In this document: positions 17,123 to 25,377 of the stretch, piece by piece | Layout of the letters: each line of letters starts with the position of its first letter | Position numbering within the stretch: the first letter of the stretch is position 1 | Origin: an uncultured Ruminococcus sp. | GTDB taxonomy: Bacteria > Bacillota > Clostridia > Lachnospirales > Lachnospiraceae | Length of the DNA: 64,000 nucleotides | Direction: 5' to 3' | NCBI GenBank assembly: GCA_904418845.1 | Contig: CAJFQC010000001.1 | Span: 124,001-188,000, forward strand | The notes under the pieces: model-generated | Database searches by the model: none | What the model was told of the DNA's origin: nothing | Seen by the model: the letters and a program-made list of their open reading frames with translations, nothing else | Translations under genes and position numbers: made by a program

Positions 17123-17151
17123 ATTATAAGGAAAGAATGGTTATATAACAA
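17123..17151 (-). promoter_or_regulatory. Promoter of the flavoenzyme gene
   Basis: On the minus strand TTGTTA (17146-17151), 17 bp, TATAAT (17123-17128). Predicted transcription start is near 17116. Confidence 0.65.
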
Positions 17152-17173
17152 ATGAATATTTTTGTGTAAATTC

Positions 17174-17188
17174 ATAGATAATATCTAT
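17174..17188. promoter_or_regulatory. LysR-type operator ATAG-N7-CTAT
   Basis: ATAGATAATATCTAT is a palindrome of two 7-bp arms. Its centre lies 58 bp from the end of the flavoenzyme -10 hexamer, about -65 from the predicted start, the usual place of a LysR recognition site. A box of the same ATAG-N7-CTAT form sits at the same distance before ydiB. Confidence 0.65.
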
Positions 17189-17266
17189 AAATTATGATAT
17201 TTTATAAAAAAGATAAAATGAGCTGTCAGAAAGAGAAGTTAAAAAGACGGCAAAAAAGGAGACAGG

Positions 17267-18148
17267 ATGAATCTCAATCAACTGCATTATTTTTCAAAAC
17301 TGGCGGAGGTAGAGCACTATACAAAAGCTTCCGACGAGCTGAATATTTCCCAGCCTTCCTTAAGCCACGCCATTCGTGAGCTGGAGAAGGAACTGGGCAC
17401 GAAGCTTTTCGAAAAGCAGGGGAGAGGTGTTGTGCTGACAAAATACGGAAGGCTTTTCCGGGAATATGCGGATGAGTCGCTGAAGATACTCGATACTGGA
17501 GTGAGGAAAGTACGAAGCCTGACCGGGCAGACGGAAGGGGTGATAGAATTAGCCTATATCTATACACTGGGAAGCGAGTTCGTTCCGAGGCTTGTCAGTG
17601 ATTTTATCCGCACGCATGAAGAACTGAAAGTGCAGTTCCGGTTTACTGTGGGGAATACGTCGGAGGTCATACAGGGAATAAAAGAAGAGCGCTTTGATAT
17701 TGGGTTCTGTTCCATGACGGATAGGGAATCAAATATCAGCTTCACCCCTGTGGGAACGGAAAATCTTGTAGTTGTGGTGCCGAAAGGACATCCTCTGTCC
17801 GATGAGGAGGCGGTGGATCTGGAACAGGCGGCGTCCTATCCGCAGATCTTCTACACTCAGAACAGCGGTCTGCGCCCGGTGGTGGACCGGATGTTTGAAC
17901 AGATAAAGATGACTCCGCGGATTGCCTATGAGATTGAGGAAGACGGTTCCATGGCGGGGCTTGTGGCACAGAATTTCGGTATTGCCGTGATGCCGGAGAT
18001 CCCTGTTTTAAGCCAGCTTCCCGTAGACATCCTGCCGATCCGCAACCAGCATGAGATGCGGTACGTCTATATGGCAAGAGCGGCGGACAAGTACCAGCCG
18101 CCCCTTGTGCAGAGGTTTGCGGGGTATGTAAAACGTCACCGGATGTAA
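17267..18148 (+). CDS. LysR-family regulator 1 of the quinate/shikimate island
   Basis: A 293-residue LysR-type transcriptional regulator. The N-terminal winged helix reads MNLNQLHYFSKLAEVEHYTK, then ASDELNISQPSLSHAIRELE and LGTKLFEKQGRGV. The C-terminal effector domain is periplasmic-binding-like (GVIELAYIYTLGSEFVPRLV). It is divergent from the flavoenzyme and convergent with the second LysR gene, an arrangement in which it probably controls the promoter at 17123-17151 in response to a small acid. Listeria QuiR, a shikimate-responsive LysR regulator, is a functional parallel, but the effector here is inferred only. GGAGACAGG precedes the start. Confidence 0.9.
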   Translation: MNLNQLHYFSKLAEVEHYTKASDELNISQPSLSHAIRELEKELGTKLFEKQGRGVVLTKYGRLFREYADESLKILDTGVRKVRSLTGQTEGVIELAYIYTLGSEFVPRLVSDFIRTHEELKVQFRFTVGNTSEVIQGIKEERFDIGFCSMTDRESNISFTPVGTENLVVVVPKGHPLSDEEAVDLEQAASYPQIFYTQNSGLRPVVDRMFEQIKMTPRIAYEIEEDGSMAGLVAQNFGIAVMPEIPVLSQLPVDILPIRNQHEMRYVYMARAADKYQPPLVQRFAGYVKRHRM

Positions 18149-18199
18149 GAAGGTTACCAAAATGCGCGGTGCGCACGGCATCACAGACAGCATTATATG

Positions 18200-19084
18200 T
18201 CAGATACGCGCTCCCTCTTTTCGTACAAAAGAGATGAAATTTTTGACGGCGGGGATCTGATAGCGGCTTTTCAGATATCCCATATATACAGTGTGCTGGA
18301 GATTAATATCCGTCAGATGCAGCCGCTCCAGCCGGAAATGGCCGAGACTGTCCACGTCCGCTACGAGAGCGATGCCGAAGTCCTCGGCCACAAGGGAAGC
18401 GATGGCGTTCTCATCCGGCGACTCACAGATGATATCGGGATGGATGGAGTAAGCTTCATAAGTGCGGTTTGTGAAACCGCCCAGACCGGAGAACCGGTCA
18501 TATCCGATGATCGGATAATGCTCCAGATCACGGAGAACAGGTTCCTTTTTTTCGGCGAGGGGATGGCCTAGAGGGGTGATGATGATCATTTCCTGATCAA
18601 GAATGGGGACAAAGTTAATGTCTGGCTCATTCTCCACATAGGAACCAAGGATCACGTCATAATGCTCGGCTTTCAATCCTTCGACCATCTCAGCGGTGTG
18701 CTTCTGATGAAAGGTGAAGGAGACCTCTTTATTCTTGTCATTGCTTAAAAAGCGCCGCACCAGATGTGGAATGTAACGTTCCGCCAGCGGGAAGACATAG
18801 GCGATATCTACATGTCCGGCGCTGCCGGAGAGACGCTTCATCTGATTTTCGGCGAGAGCCACTTCGGACAGGATGCGGTCCGTATGTTCGAGAAAAATAC
18901 GCCCGCATTTTGTGAGCGAGATTGTGCGGCCCTGCCGCTCGAACAGAATAATACCCAGTTCATCCTCAAGGTTGGCGATAGAACGGCTTAAGGAAGGCTG
19001 TGAGATATTAAGCTCTGATGCGGCCAGGCGGAAATGCTGGCATCGTGCTACAGTCTGAAAGTAGGCGAGCTGGTTCAATGTCAT
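18200..19084 (-). CDS. LysR-family regulator 2 of the quinate/shikimate island
   Basis: A 294-residue LysR regulator. Its DNA-binding region (MTLNQLAYFQTVARCQHFRL, ELNISQPSLSRSIANLE) closely resembles that of regulator 1, and the two recognition helices share ISQPSLS. The effector domain begins GHVDIAYVFPLAERYIPHLV. It is divergent from ydiB across a 280-bp gap and convergent with regulator 1. The two genes may be a duplication; having both suggests either two effectors or antagonistic control of the two operons that share operator sequences. Confidence 0.9.
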   Translation of the reverse strand: MTLNQLAYFQTVARCQHFRLAASELNISQPSLSRSIANLEDELGIILFERQGRTISLTKCGRIFLEHTDRILSEVALAENQMKRLSGSAGHVDIAYVFPLAERYIPHLVRRFLSNDKNKEVSFTFHQKHTAEMVEGLKAEHYDVILGSYVENEPDINFVPILDQEMIIITPLGHPLAEKKEPVLRDLEHYPIIGYDRFSGLGGFTNRTYEAYSIHPDIICESPDENAIASLVAEDFGIALVADVDSLGHFRLERLHLTDINLQHTVYMGYLKSRYQIPAVKNFISFVRKEGARI

Positions 19085-19160
19085 TGTGAAAACTCCTCTC
19101 TTCGAAAAGTCAGGCGGGCTTCCGTATCAAAATTGCTTTTGTTGTATTATATCATAAATG

Positions 19161-19175
19161 ATAGTATAAAACTAT
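19161..19175. promoter_or_regulatory. LysR-type operator ATAG-N7-CTAT before ydiB
   Basis: ATAGTATAAAACTAT, inside the larger TGATAGT-N5-ACTATCA inverted repeat (19159-19177). Its centre is 58 bp from the end of the ydiB -10 hexamer, identical to the spacing at the flavoenzyme promoter. Confidence 0.65.
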
Positions 19176-19196
19176 CAAAATAAGAAAAAAGATGTA

Positions 19197-19226
19197 TTAG
19201 AAGTATAGAATAAAATGTCGTATAAT
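19197..19226 (+). promoter_or_regulatory. Promoter of the ydiB operon
   Basis: Weak -35 TTAGAA (19197-19202), 18 bp, TATAAT (19221-19226). A poor -35 with a LysR box near -65 fits an activator-dependent promoter. Confidence 0.55.
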
Positions 19227-19239
19227 AAAAGTACAGAGA

Positions 19240-19257
19240 TTGTTTGATATTTAACAA
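19240..19257. promoter_or_regulatory. Conserved inverted-repeat motif in the ydiB leader
   Basis: TTGTTTGATATTTAACAA, with TTGTT/AACAA arms, located just after the predicted transcription start. The first 13 bases match 17085-17097 exactly. Confidence 0.5.
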
Positions 19258-19364
19258 ACGCATTGCGGCGCACAACACAACAATACACGCATAAACGTGC
19301 CGCGTGCAGGAGACCATGGGTCGGACATTCTTAAGGAAAAAGAGTGAAAAAAGGAGAGAAAATC

Positions 19365-20240
19365 ATGGCAGAAAGAATCACAGGACACACAGAACTTATC
19401 GGACTTATGGCGTACCCGATCCGTCATTCCAGTTCACCGGCAATGCATAATGAGGCATTTGCCCAGCTCGGTCTGGACTACGCTTACCTTGCGTTTGAGG
19501 TTGATAACAGCACACTTGAGGATGCTGTAAAAGGCCTTCGCGCATTGAAGATGGTAGGCTCTAACGTATCTATGCCTAATAAGACAGTCGTAGGCCAGTA
19601 TCTGGATGAGCTGTCGCCGGCAGCAAAGATGTGCGGAGCTGTCAATACGATCGTAAATGACAACGGCAGACTCATTGGACACATCACAGACGGCATCGGA
19701 TATATGCAGTCCTTAAAGGACAATAATATTGATGTAATCGGAAAGAAAATGACGATCACAGGAGCAGGCGGAGCCGCAAAAGCGATTGAGGTCCAGGCAG
19801 CTTTGGACGGTGTGAAAGAGATATCCATCTTCAATATTAAAGATAAATTCTGGGAAGCGGCAGAGGAGACTGTTAAGACGATCCGCGAGAACACAGACTG
19901 TATCGTAAATCTGTATGACCTTGACGATAAAGAGAAGTTAAAAGAAGAGATGGCAGACAGCTACCTTTTCGCACAGGCGACAGGCGTAGGCATGAAGCCG
20001 CTGGAAGGAATGTCTGTTGTTCCGGATAAATCCTTCTTCCGCCCGGATCTTATCGTGACAGATACGATCTACTCCCCGAGAGAGACAGTTCTCCTTAAGA
20101 TGGCAAAAGAGGCAGGATGCAAGACAATGAACGGTCTCGGCATGATGCTCTTCCAGGGAGACGCGGCGTTCTATCTGTGGACAGGCAAACACATGCCGAT
20201 CGACCACATGAAAGAAGTTCTGGATATCAAGTACGACTAA
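19365..20240 (+). CDS. ydiB: YdiB-type quinate/shikimate dehydrogenase
   Basis: NAD(P)-dependent oxidation of shikimate to 3-dehydroshikimate, or quinate to 3-dehydroquinate, and the reverse. The 291-residue protein has the substrate Ser pair in RHSSSPAMHN, catalytic Lys73 in VSMPNK and Asp109 in TDGIGY, GAVNTIVND, and a dinucleotide-binding GAGGAAKA. The N-terminus (ELIGLMAYPIRHS...YLAFEVDN...LRALKM) resembles E. coli YdiB, the dual quinate/shikimate enzyme, more than biosynthetic AroE. The usual Asn before TDG is Ile (HITDG). ATG 19365 has AAGGAGAG at 19351-19358. First gene of ydiB-MFS-aroD-TRAP; the context suggests catabolism rather than biosynthesis. Confidence 0.9.
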   Translation: MAERITGHTELIGLMAYPIRHSSSPAMHNEAFAQLGLDYAYLAFEVDNSTLEDAVKGLRALKMVGSNVSMPNKTVVGQYLDELSPAAKMCGAVNTIVNDNGRLIGHITDGIGYMQSLKDNNIDVIGKKMTITGAGGAAKAIEVQAALDGVKEISIFNIKDKFWEAAEETVKTIRENTDCIVNLYDLDDKEKLKEEMADSYLFAQATGVGMKPLEGMSVVPDKSFFRPDLIVTDTIYSPRETVLLKMAKEAGCKTMNGLGMMLFQGDAAFYLWTGKHMPIDHMKEVLDIKYD

Positions 20241-20323
20241 GATCTAAAAGGAAATGGAAATGCAGAGGCGGGCGGGAACGTCTGCCGGGAAATCTACAAA
20301 AATGAGAGAAAGAGAGAGAAACA

Positions 20324-21511
20324 ATGAACAAGAAATATCTGCCAAGTGCATTAATACTTTACTTGAACTATTTTATACATGGTATCGGATGTTCCATCTT
20401 AGGCCAGCAGAGTGTGAAAGAACTGCTTGCGGGCCAGTGGGGCATGAGCGACGTCATGGGAGTTACGGCAGTAGCGGCAGCTCTCGGACTGGGACGATTG
20501 ATCTCCCTTCCGTTTGCAGGCCCGTTATCTGATAAACTGGGAAGAAAGCTCTCCGTGCTGATCGGATGCGCTTCCTATGTGATCTTTTTTGCAGGCATCG
20601 TGTTCTCGCCGAATATGACGGTTGCTTATGCGGCGGCAGTCCTCGGAGGTATCGCAAACTCCTTCCTTGACACAGCCACATATCCGGCAGTTGCCGAGAT
20701 CATCTACAAATACACAGGTATCGCTACAATGGGAATCAAGCTGTTTATTTCTGTCGCACAGCTTCTGATGCCGTTCTTCCTTGGAATCTGCGTGGGAACA
20801 GCGCTTGACGTTCTTACACTTCCGTTTGTATGCGGTATCGCGATCGCAGTTCTCGGCGTGCTGGCAATCTTCGCACCGCTGCCGAAGGTAGAGGGCGTAG
20901 GAAAGGGCGAATCTTTCCTGAACAACCTGAAAAACGCCCACTTCTCCATCGAGAGTGTGGCGCTGATCCTCATCGGATTTACCTGCACGGCAACATTCCA
21001 GTTGTGGCTCAACTGTGCACAGACTTTTGGTAAAGAAGTTGCGGGCATTCCAGCTGAGAGCGTTGCTGTGATGCAGACTTACTATTCAGCAGGAAGTCTT
21101 GTGGCTCTGTTTATTACAAGTATCCTGACAACAAAGTTCAAACAGGTACGTTTCCTCGTGATCTATCCGATCATTTCACTGGTAATGCTGGCTCTTGTAT
21201 ACATCATTAAGAGCCCGATGATCTGCTACGTGGGAGCATTCGTGATCGGTTACTCCGCAGCCGGCGGTGTCCTTCAGATTGCGACGGCCGTTGCGAACGA
21301 CCTGTTCCCGAAGATCAAGGGAACTCTTACCAGCCTTGTTATGATCGCGTCCAGTCTTTGCAATTACACGATCCTGACAGCGGCTTCCGGCATGACGGCA
21401 TCAGGTGTTATCCTTATGAACATTGTGATCACAGTCATCGGTATATTACTTGCGCTCTTTGTAAATGCAAGATATGGAGTCCTGCTGAAAAATGCAGAGA
21501 CGTCTAAATAG
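20324..21511 (+). CDS. YdiN-like MFS transporter
   Basis: A 395-residue major facilitator with about 12 hydrophobic segments. The loop 2-3 signature appears as GPLSDKLGRK; other marks are LGLGRLISLPFAG, GGIANSFLDTATYPA and GAFVIGYSAAGGVLQIAT. From memory these resemble E. coli YdiN/YdiM, whose genes also lie beside ydiB and aroD. It is therefore a probable importer of quinate, shikimate or a related hydroaromatic acid, or an exporter of the product. It sits between ydiB and aroD in the same operon (84 bp and 88 bp gaps). The substrate is inferred from context. Confidence 0.85.
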   Translation: MNKKYLPSALILYLNYFIHGIGCSILGQQSVKELLAGQWGMSDVMGVTAVAAALGLGRLISLPFAGPLSDKLGRKLSVLIGCASYVIFFAGIVFSPNMTVAYAAAVLGGIANSFLDTATYPAVAEIIYKYTGIATMGIKLFISVAQLLMPFFLGICVGTALDVLTLPFVCGIAIAVLGVLAIFAPLPKVEGVGKGESFLNNLKNAHFSIESVALILIGFTCTATFQLWLNCAQTFGKEVAGIPAESVAVMQTYYSAGSLVALFITSILTTKFKQVRFLVIYPIISLVMLALVYIIKSPMICYVGAFVIGYSAAGGVLQIATAVANDLFPKIKGTLTSLVMIASSLCNYTILTAASGMTASGVILMNIVITVIGILLALFVNARYGVLLKNAETSK

Positions 21512-21537
21512 TCGCGATACTGTTTATATATGGCCTG

Positions 21538-21567
21538 CCGGGTGTGCCGCCAGGAGGCGCGCCCCGG
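21538..21567 (+). other. Hairpin between the MFS gene and aroD
   Basis: CCGGGTGTGCC (21538-21548) pairs with GGCGCGCCCCGG (21556-21567), 11 bp with two G-U pairs and one bulged C. No T-tract follows, so transcript processing or stability control is more likely than termination. Confidence 0.4.
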
Positions 21568-21599
21568 AAATGCCGACAGCTTTCCAAGGAGGTAAAAAT

Positions 21600-22361
21600 A
21601 TGAATCCGGTAAAGGTAAGAAATATTGAGATCGGAACAGGAATTCCGAAGATCTGCGTGCCGATCGTAGGCGTGACAAAGGAAGAAATTATCAAGGCAGC
21701 AGAGAAGATCAAAACGACCGCAGCCGATGTTGTAGAGTGGCGTGTGGACTGGTACGAGGATATTTTTGATTTTGAGAAGACAGAGGATACGATGAAAGCT
21801 CTTCGCGGGACATTGGGAGATATGCCGATTCTTTTCACATTCCGTACATCAAAAGAAGGCGGAGAGAAAGCAATCGAAAAGGATGTTTATGTAGAACTGA
21901 ACCAGAAAGCGGCTAAGACAGGTCTGATTGACCTTGTGGATGTAGAGGCGTTCACAGGGGACGACGCGGTGAAGGCAGTCATTGAGACGGCGCACGGATG
22001 TGGAGTGAAAGTTGTCGCTTCCAACCATGACTTCCACAAGACGCCGTCTCAGGAAGAGATCGTGTCACGTCTTAAGAAAATGCAGGAGTCAGGCGCTGAT
22101 ATCCCGAAGATTGCCGTGATGCCGCAGAACAAGAAAGACGTGCTTACCCTTCTGGCAGCAACAGAAGAGATGGCGACAGAGTATGCGGATCGCCCGATCA
22201 TTACCATGTCAATGTCCGGAACAGGCGTTATCAGCCGTCTCTGCGGCGAAGTATTTGGTTCGGCGCTGACATTCGGAGCAGTGGGAAAGGCTTCTGCACC
22301 GGGACAGATGGGAGCGGAGGATTTAAAGACTGTGCTTACACTTCTCAATAAGAGCCTGTAA
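21600..22361 (+). CDS. aroD: Type I 3-dehydroquinate dehydratase
   Basis: Interconverts 3-dehydroquinate and 3-dehydroshikimate by a Schiff-base mechanism. The 253-residue protein has the catalytic set at canonical numbering: Glu46 (VEWRVDW), His143 (SNHDF) and Lys170 (PKIAVMP), which forms the imine. The C-terminal loop SAPGQM closes the active site. ATG 21600 follows AGGAGG; the frame is open further upstream but inside the MFS gene. In this operon it links quinate-derived 3-dehydroquinate to the shikimate branch, so it is probably catabolic here. No dehydroshikimate dehydratase (QuiC) is present, arguing against protocatechuate as the product. Confidence 0.94.
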   Translation: MNPVKVRNIEIGTGIPKICVPIVGVTKEEIIKAAEKIKTTAADVVEWRVDWYEDIFDFEKTEDTMKALRGTLGDMPILFTFRTSKEGGEKAIEKDVYVELNQKAAKTGLIDLVDVEAFTGDDAVKAVIETAHGCGVKVVASNHDFHKTPSQEEIVSRLKKMQESGADIPKIAVMPQNKKDVLTLLAATEEMATEYADRPIITMSMSGTGVISRLCGEVFGSALTFGAVGKASAPGQMGAEDLKTVLTLLNKSL

Positions 22362-22409
22362 CCCGGAGGAAATGGCATATCCTAAATGCCATGTTTCAAG
22401 GAGAACATC

Positions 22410-22901
22410 ATGAAAAAAGTTTTACACTGGATTGACGAATATCTGGAAGAAGTCCTGCTGGTGGCGGCGCTTGCCGCCATGGCAGTGATCATGGGGATAC
22501 AGGTGTTTTCAAGATATGTGCTGAGCGCATCCTTATCATGGTCCGAGGAACTGACGAGGTACATCTTTATCTGGGCAGGCTTTTTAAGTGTCAGCTACTG
22601 TACGAAGAAATGTATCTCAATCAAGATCGAGCAGTTTGTCGCGCTTTTCCCGAGGCGCGGCAAAGCCATGTTCAAGGTGGTGAATCATACACTGGAACTG
22701 ATTCTGTTTTTCTATCTGATCCCATTTGCATGGAAGTATCTGATGTCCGCCGTAGCGAACGGACAGACAAGTCCCGCTATGGGGATTCCTATGTATTATG
22801 TTCAGGCAGCGCCCCTTGTGGGATTCATCCTCTGCGCTGTGCGTGTGCTTCAGAGATGGCTCGCAGAGTGGCGTGTTGTGCGCGGAAAGGGGGAGGAGTA
22901 A
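22410..22901 (+). CDS. dctQ: TRAP transporter small membrane subunit (DctQ)
   Basis: A 163-residue membrane protein with four hydrophobic segments (about residues 14-34, 48-66, 87-107, 128-148). The DctQ signature is visible as FSRYVLSASLSWSEELTRY and FIWAGFLSVSYCTKK. It pairs with the large DctM subunit to form the Na+- or H+-coupled pump. I chose ATG 22410 with AAGGAG at 22398-22403. A 7-bp hairpin (ATGGCAT/ATGCCAT, 22372-22392) lies just upstream. It follows aroD by 48 bp, so the TRAP system is most likely cotranscribed with the quinate/shikimate genes. Confidence 0.9.
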   Translation: MKKVLHWIDEYLEEVLLVAALAAMAVIMGIQVFSRYVLSASLSWSEELTRYIFIWAGFLSVSYCTKKCISIKIEQFVALFPRRGKAMFKVVNHTLELILFFYLIPFAWKYLMSAVANGQTSPAMGIPMYYVQAAPLVGFILCAVRVLQRWLAEWRVVRGKGEE

Positions 22902-22902
22902 G

Positions 22903-24195
22903 ATGTCATCGATCGTAGTATTTATTATATTTGTAATCTGTCTGATCATCGCGATCCCTGTGTCCATTTCCCTGGGGATCGTCTCTGTGCTTCCGGGCGC
23001 TTTTGACCCGTCCTTTACGGCCAGCGGAACCTATGTCATCCGCTCTATGCTCGGCGGACTGGACAGTTTTCCTCTTCTCGCGGTACCTATGTTTGTACTT
23101 TCGGGAATCATCATGGCAAGAGGAGGTATCTCAAGAAAGCTGTTTGATGTATTCGCGTATTTTATGGGAAAAAGGACAGCGGGAATGCCCTGCGCGGTTG
23201 TGGTGACCTGTCTGTTCTATGGAGCTATATCAGGTTCCGGACCGGCAACGGTGGCGGCAGTGGGCAGCATGACCATCCCCATCCTCATTGAGATGGGATA
23301 TGACAAGAAATTTTCCACTGCCATCGTGGCGGTAGCCGGAGGTCTGGGCGTCATCATACCGCCCAGCATCCCGTTTATTATGTATGGCATGGCGTCCGGA
23401 GCGTCGGTGAGCGATCTGTTCATCGCGGGAATCATTCCAGGGCTTTTGATCGGCGGCCTTCTTATGGTCTATGCGTTTTATTACTGCAGGAAAAACGGAG
23501 AGGATCAGCAGAAGAAGGAAGCCATGGTGGGAGAGCTCCACGCAAAGGGCTTCTTCAATGTATTAAAGGACAGTGCCTTTGCCTTGTTAAGTCCGGTGAT
23601 CATCTTAGGCTGTATCTATACGGGCATCGCGTCCCCCACGGAAGCGGCGGTTATTTCCGTATTCTACGCGCTGATTATCAGTCTGTTCGTATACAGGAGT
23701 ATCAAGGTGAAGGATATATGGGCCATCCTTGTGGAGTCCATCCGCACCTATGCGCCCATCCTGTTTATTCTGGCGGCGTCCATCGCGTTTTCCAGAGTGC
23801 TCACACTCATGCAGGTACCGCAGACCATCAGCGCATGGATACTGTCACACTTTACCAGTAAGATCGTTCTGCTGCTCGTGATCAATGTATTCCTCCTTAT
23901 CGTGGGAATGGTCATGGATACGACACCGGCGATCCTGATCCTGACGCCGATTCTGCTTCCGATCGTGGAGGCAGTGGGAGTGGACCCGATCCACTTCGGA
24001 ATCATTATGGTCGTGAACCTTGCCATCGGATTCGTGACGCCGCCTATCGGGGTCAATCTGTTTGTGGCCAGCTCGCTTACGGATATTCCCATTATGGATA
24101 TTGCGCGAAAGGCAATGCCCATGATCGTTTATTTCCTGATCGCGCTTCTGGTGATCACATTTGTACCGGCGCTTAGTCTGGTATTATTAGGATAA
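22903..24195 (+). CDS. dctM: TRAP transporter large membrane subunit (DctM)
   Basis: The ion-coupled translocation subunit, 430 residues and strongly hydrophobic throughout. Typical DctM segments include FYGAISGSGPATVAAVGSM, GLGVIIPPSIPFIMYG, TGIASPTEAAV and the late motif GFVTPPIGVNLFVASSL. It starts 1 base after the dctQ stop with GGGGGAGGAG as ribosome binding site, indicating translational coupling. Known TRAP substrates are carboxylic acids including C4-dicarboxylates, sialate and aromatic acids; in this operon a hydroaromatic acid is the natural guess. Confidence 0.93.
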   Translation: MSSIVVFIIFVICLIIAIPVSISLGIVSVLPGAFDPSFTASGTYVIRSMLGGLDSFPLLAVPMFVLSGIIMARGGISRKLFDVFAYFMGKRTAGMPCAVVVTCLFYGAISGSGPATVAAVGSMTIPILIEMGYDKKFSTAIVAVAGGLGVIIPPSIPFIMYGMASGASVSDLFIAGIIPGLLIGGLLMVYAFYYCRKNGEDQQKKEAMVGELHAKGFFNVLKDSAFALLSPVIILGCIYTGIASPTEAAVISVFYALIISLFVYRSIKVKDIWAILVESIRTYAPILFILAASIAFSRVLTLMQVPQTISAWILSHFTSKIVLLLVINVFLLIVGMVMDTTPAILILTPILLPIVEAVGVDPIHFGIIMVVNLAIGFVTPPIGVNLFVASSLTDIPIMDIARKAMPMIVYFLIALLVITFVPALSLVLLG

Positions 24196-24214
24196 AAGAG
24201 AGGAGAAGGCTGAT

Positions 24215-25225
24215 ATGAGAAATAAGAAACTGACAGCCCGCCTCCTGTCCGTGCTTGTGGCGGGAGGGCTTACTGCGGGGCTTCTCTCCGGCTGTGCGCA
24301 GAGCACGGACGGGGAACAGAGATACGCCTATCCTCTAGGCACGGCCAGTCCCGAGGATACGGTGACCCAGATTTACGCGGAGAAATTTGCCGAGGAGGCG
24401 GAACGCTTAAGCGGCGGCCGGATCAAGATCACAGTATATCCGAACAGTGTGCTCGGCGGTGACAGAGAACTTCTGGAGAGCTGTTATGACGGAGATATCC
24501 CTTTCGTCGTACAGAACACGGCGCCTCAGGTAAACTTTATTGACGATACGGCTGTCTTTGACATGCCGTGTGTGTTTGAAGATATTGATTCCATGAGAGA
24601 GACTGTGGACAACCCGGAATTTATGGAACTGATGCGGGATTCTTACAGGGAGGCGGGATTCGAGCTTCTCGGATATGCGGACCAGGGATTCCGTGTCATG
24701 TCCAGCAACAAGGCGGTGGAAGACTTCTCTGATTTTAAGGGACAGAAGATCCGTACCATGGAAGACCCCTACCAGCTTTTATTCTGGAAAAAACTGGGTT
24801 CCAACCCAACCCCTATGAACTTCAGCGAGGTGTATATCGGACTGCAGCAGAACACGATCGATGCGCAGGAGAACCCCTATGAGGTAATCGTGTCAAACCG
24901 TCTGTATGAGCAGCAGGATTACATTATCGAGACGAACCATGTGCCCCACCTCATCTCGCTTGTGGTCAGCGAGGCGTTCTTCGAAGAACTGTCCGGGGAG
25001 GATCAGCAGATACTAATCGACGCCCAGGAAATCGCAAAAGAGTATGCTAGGGAGCAGTCTGATGAGAGGATCAGCGAGAGAATCCAGGTCATCAAGGACA
25101 GCGGGACAGAGATCATCACATTGGATGAGGGGACAACAGAAGAGATGAAGGAAGCCTCCCGGTCGGTGTATGATGAGATTGCCGAGGTGGTTGACCCGGA
25201 GATATTAGAACTATACAGCAGATAA
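24215..25225 (+). CDS. dctP: TRAP transporter solute-binding lipoprotein (DctP)
   Basis: Captures the substrate outside the cell. The 336-residue lipoprotein has a signal peptide with lipobox LLSGC (Cys27), then DctP features: LGTASPEDTVTQIYAEKF, GGRIKITVYPNSVLGGDRE, and the region DFKGQKIRTMEDP with the Arg that usually binds a substrate carboxylate. NTIDAQENPYE is the conserved Gln/Glu-Asn stretch. Being lipid-anchored fits a Gram-positive envelope. It is the last gene of the operon, followed by a terminator. Ligand not determinable; a carboxylate is expected from the family. Confidence 0.92.
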   Translation: MRNKKLTARLLSVLVAGGLTAGLLSGCAQSTDGEQRYAYPLGTASPEDTVTQIYAEKFAEEAERLSGGRIKITVYPNSVLGGDRELLESCYDGDIPFVVQNTAPQVNFIDDTAVFDMPCVFEDIDSMRETVDNPEFMELMRDSYREAGFELLGYADQGFRVMSSNKAVEDFSDFKGQKIRTMEDPYQLLFWKKLGSNPTPMNFSEVYIGLQQNTIDAQENPYEVIVSNRLYEQQDYIIETNHVPHLISLVVSEAFFEELSGEDQQILIDAQEIAKEYAREQSDERISERIQVIKDSGTEIITLDEGTTEEMKEASRSVYDEIAEVVDPEILELYSR

Positions 25226-25285
25226 TCCCTGCGTCTTTAAAAAACAGATCAGAAACGTTAAATCAGGGATAAACAGGAAATAATG

Positions 25286-25323
25286 AAAACAGGAGATCTT
25301 GAAAAAGGTTTCCTGTTTTTTTT
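25286..25323 (+). terminator. Rho-independent terminator of the ydiB-TRAP operon
   Basis: AAAACAGGA (25286-25294) pairs with TCCTGTTTT (25311-25319), followed by a run of T. Confidence 0.85.
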
Positions 25324-25331
25324 AAAAAGTC

Positions 25332-25361
25332 TTGCATTTATACCCTGATAGGGTATATAAT
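25332..25361 (+). promoter_or_regulatory. csoR-copA promoter
   Basis: TTGCAT (25332-25337), 18 bp, TATAAT (25356-25361). The spacer contains the first CsoR-type palindrome. Confidence 0.75.
25341..25355. promoter_or_regulatory. CsoR-type operator 1, in the promoter spacer
   Basis: TACCCTGATAGGGTA, a perfect inverted repeat with TACCCT/AGGGTA arms around GAT. Binding here would block RNA polymerase directly. Confidence 0.7.
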
Positions 25362-25377
25362 GACATCTGTAAGATAG

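Noticed and set aside
19085-19364. Possible riboswitch or small gene in the 280-bp gap before ydiB
   Set aside because: The gap is accounted for by two operators, a promoter and a leader; no multi-stem conserved structure or start signal was found.
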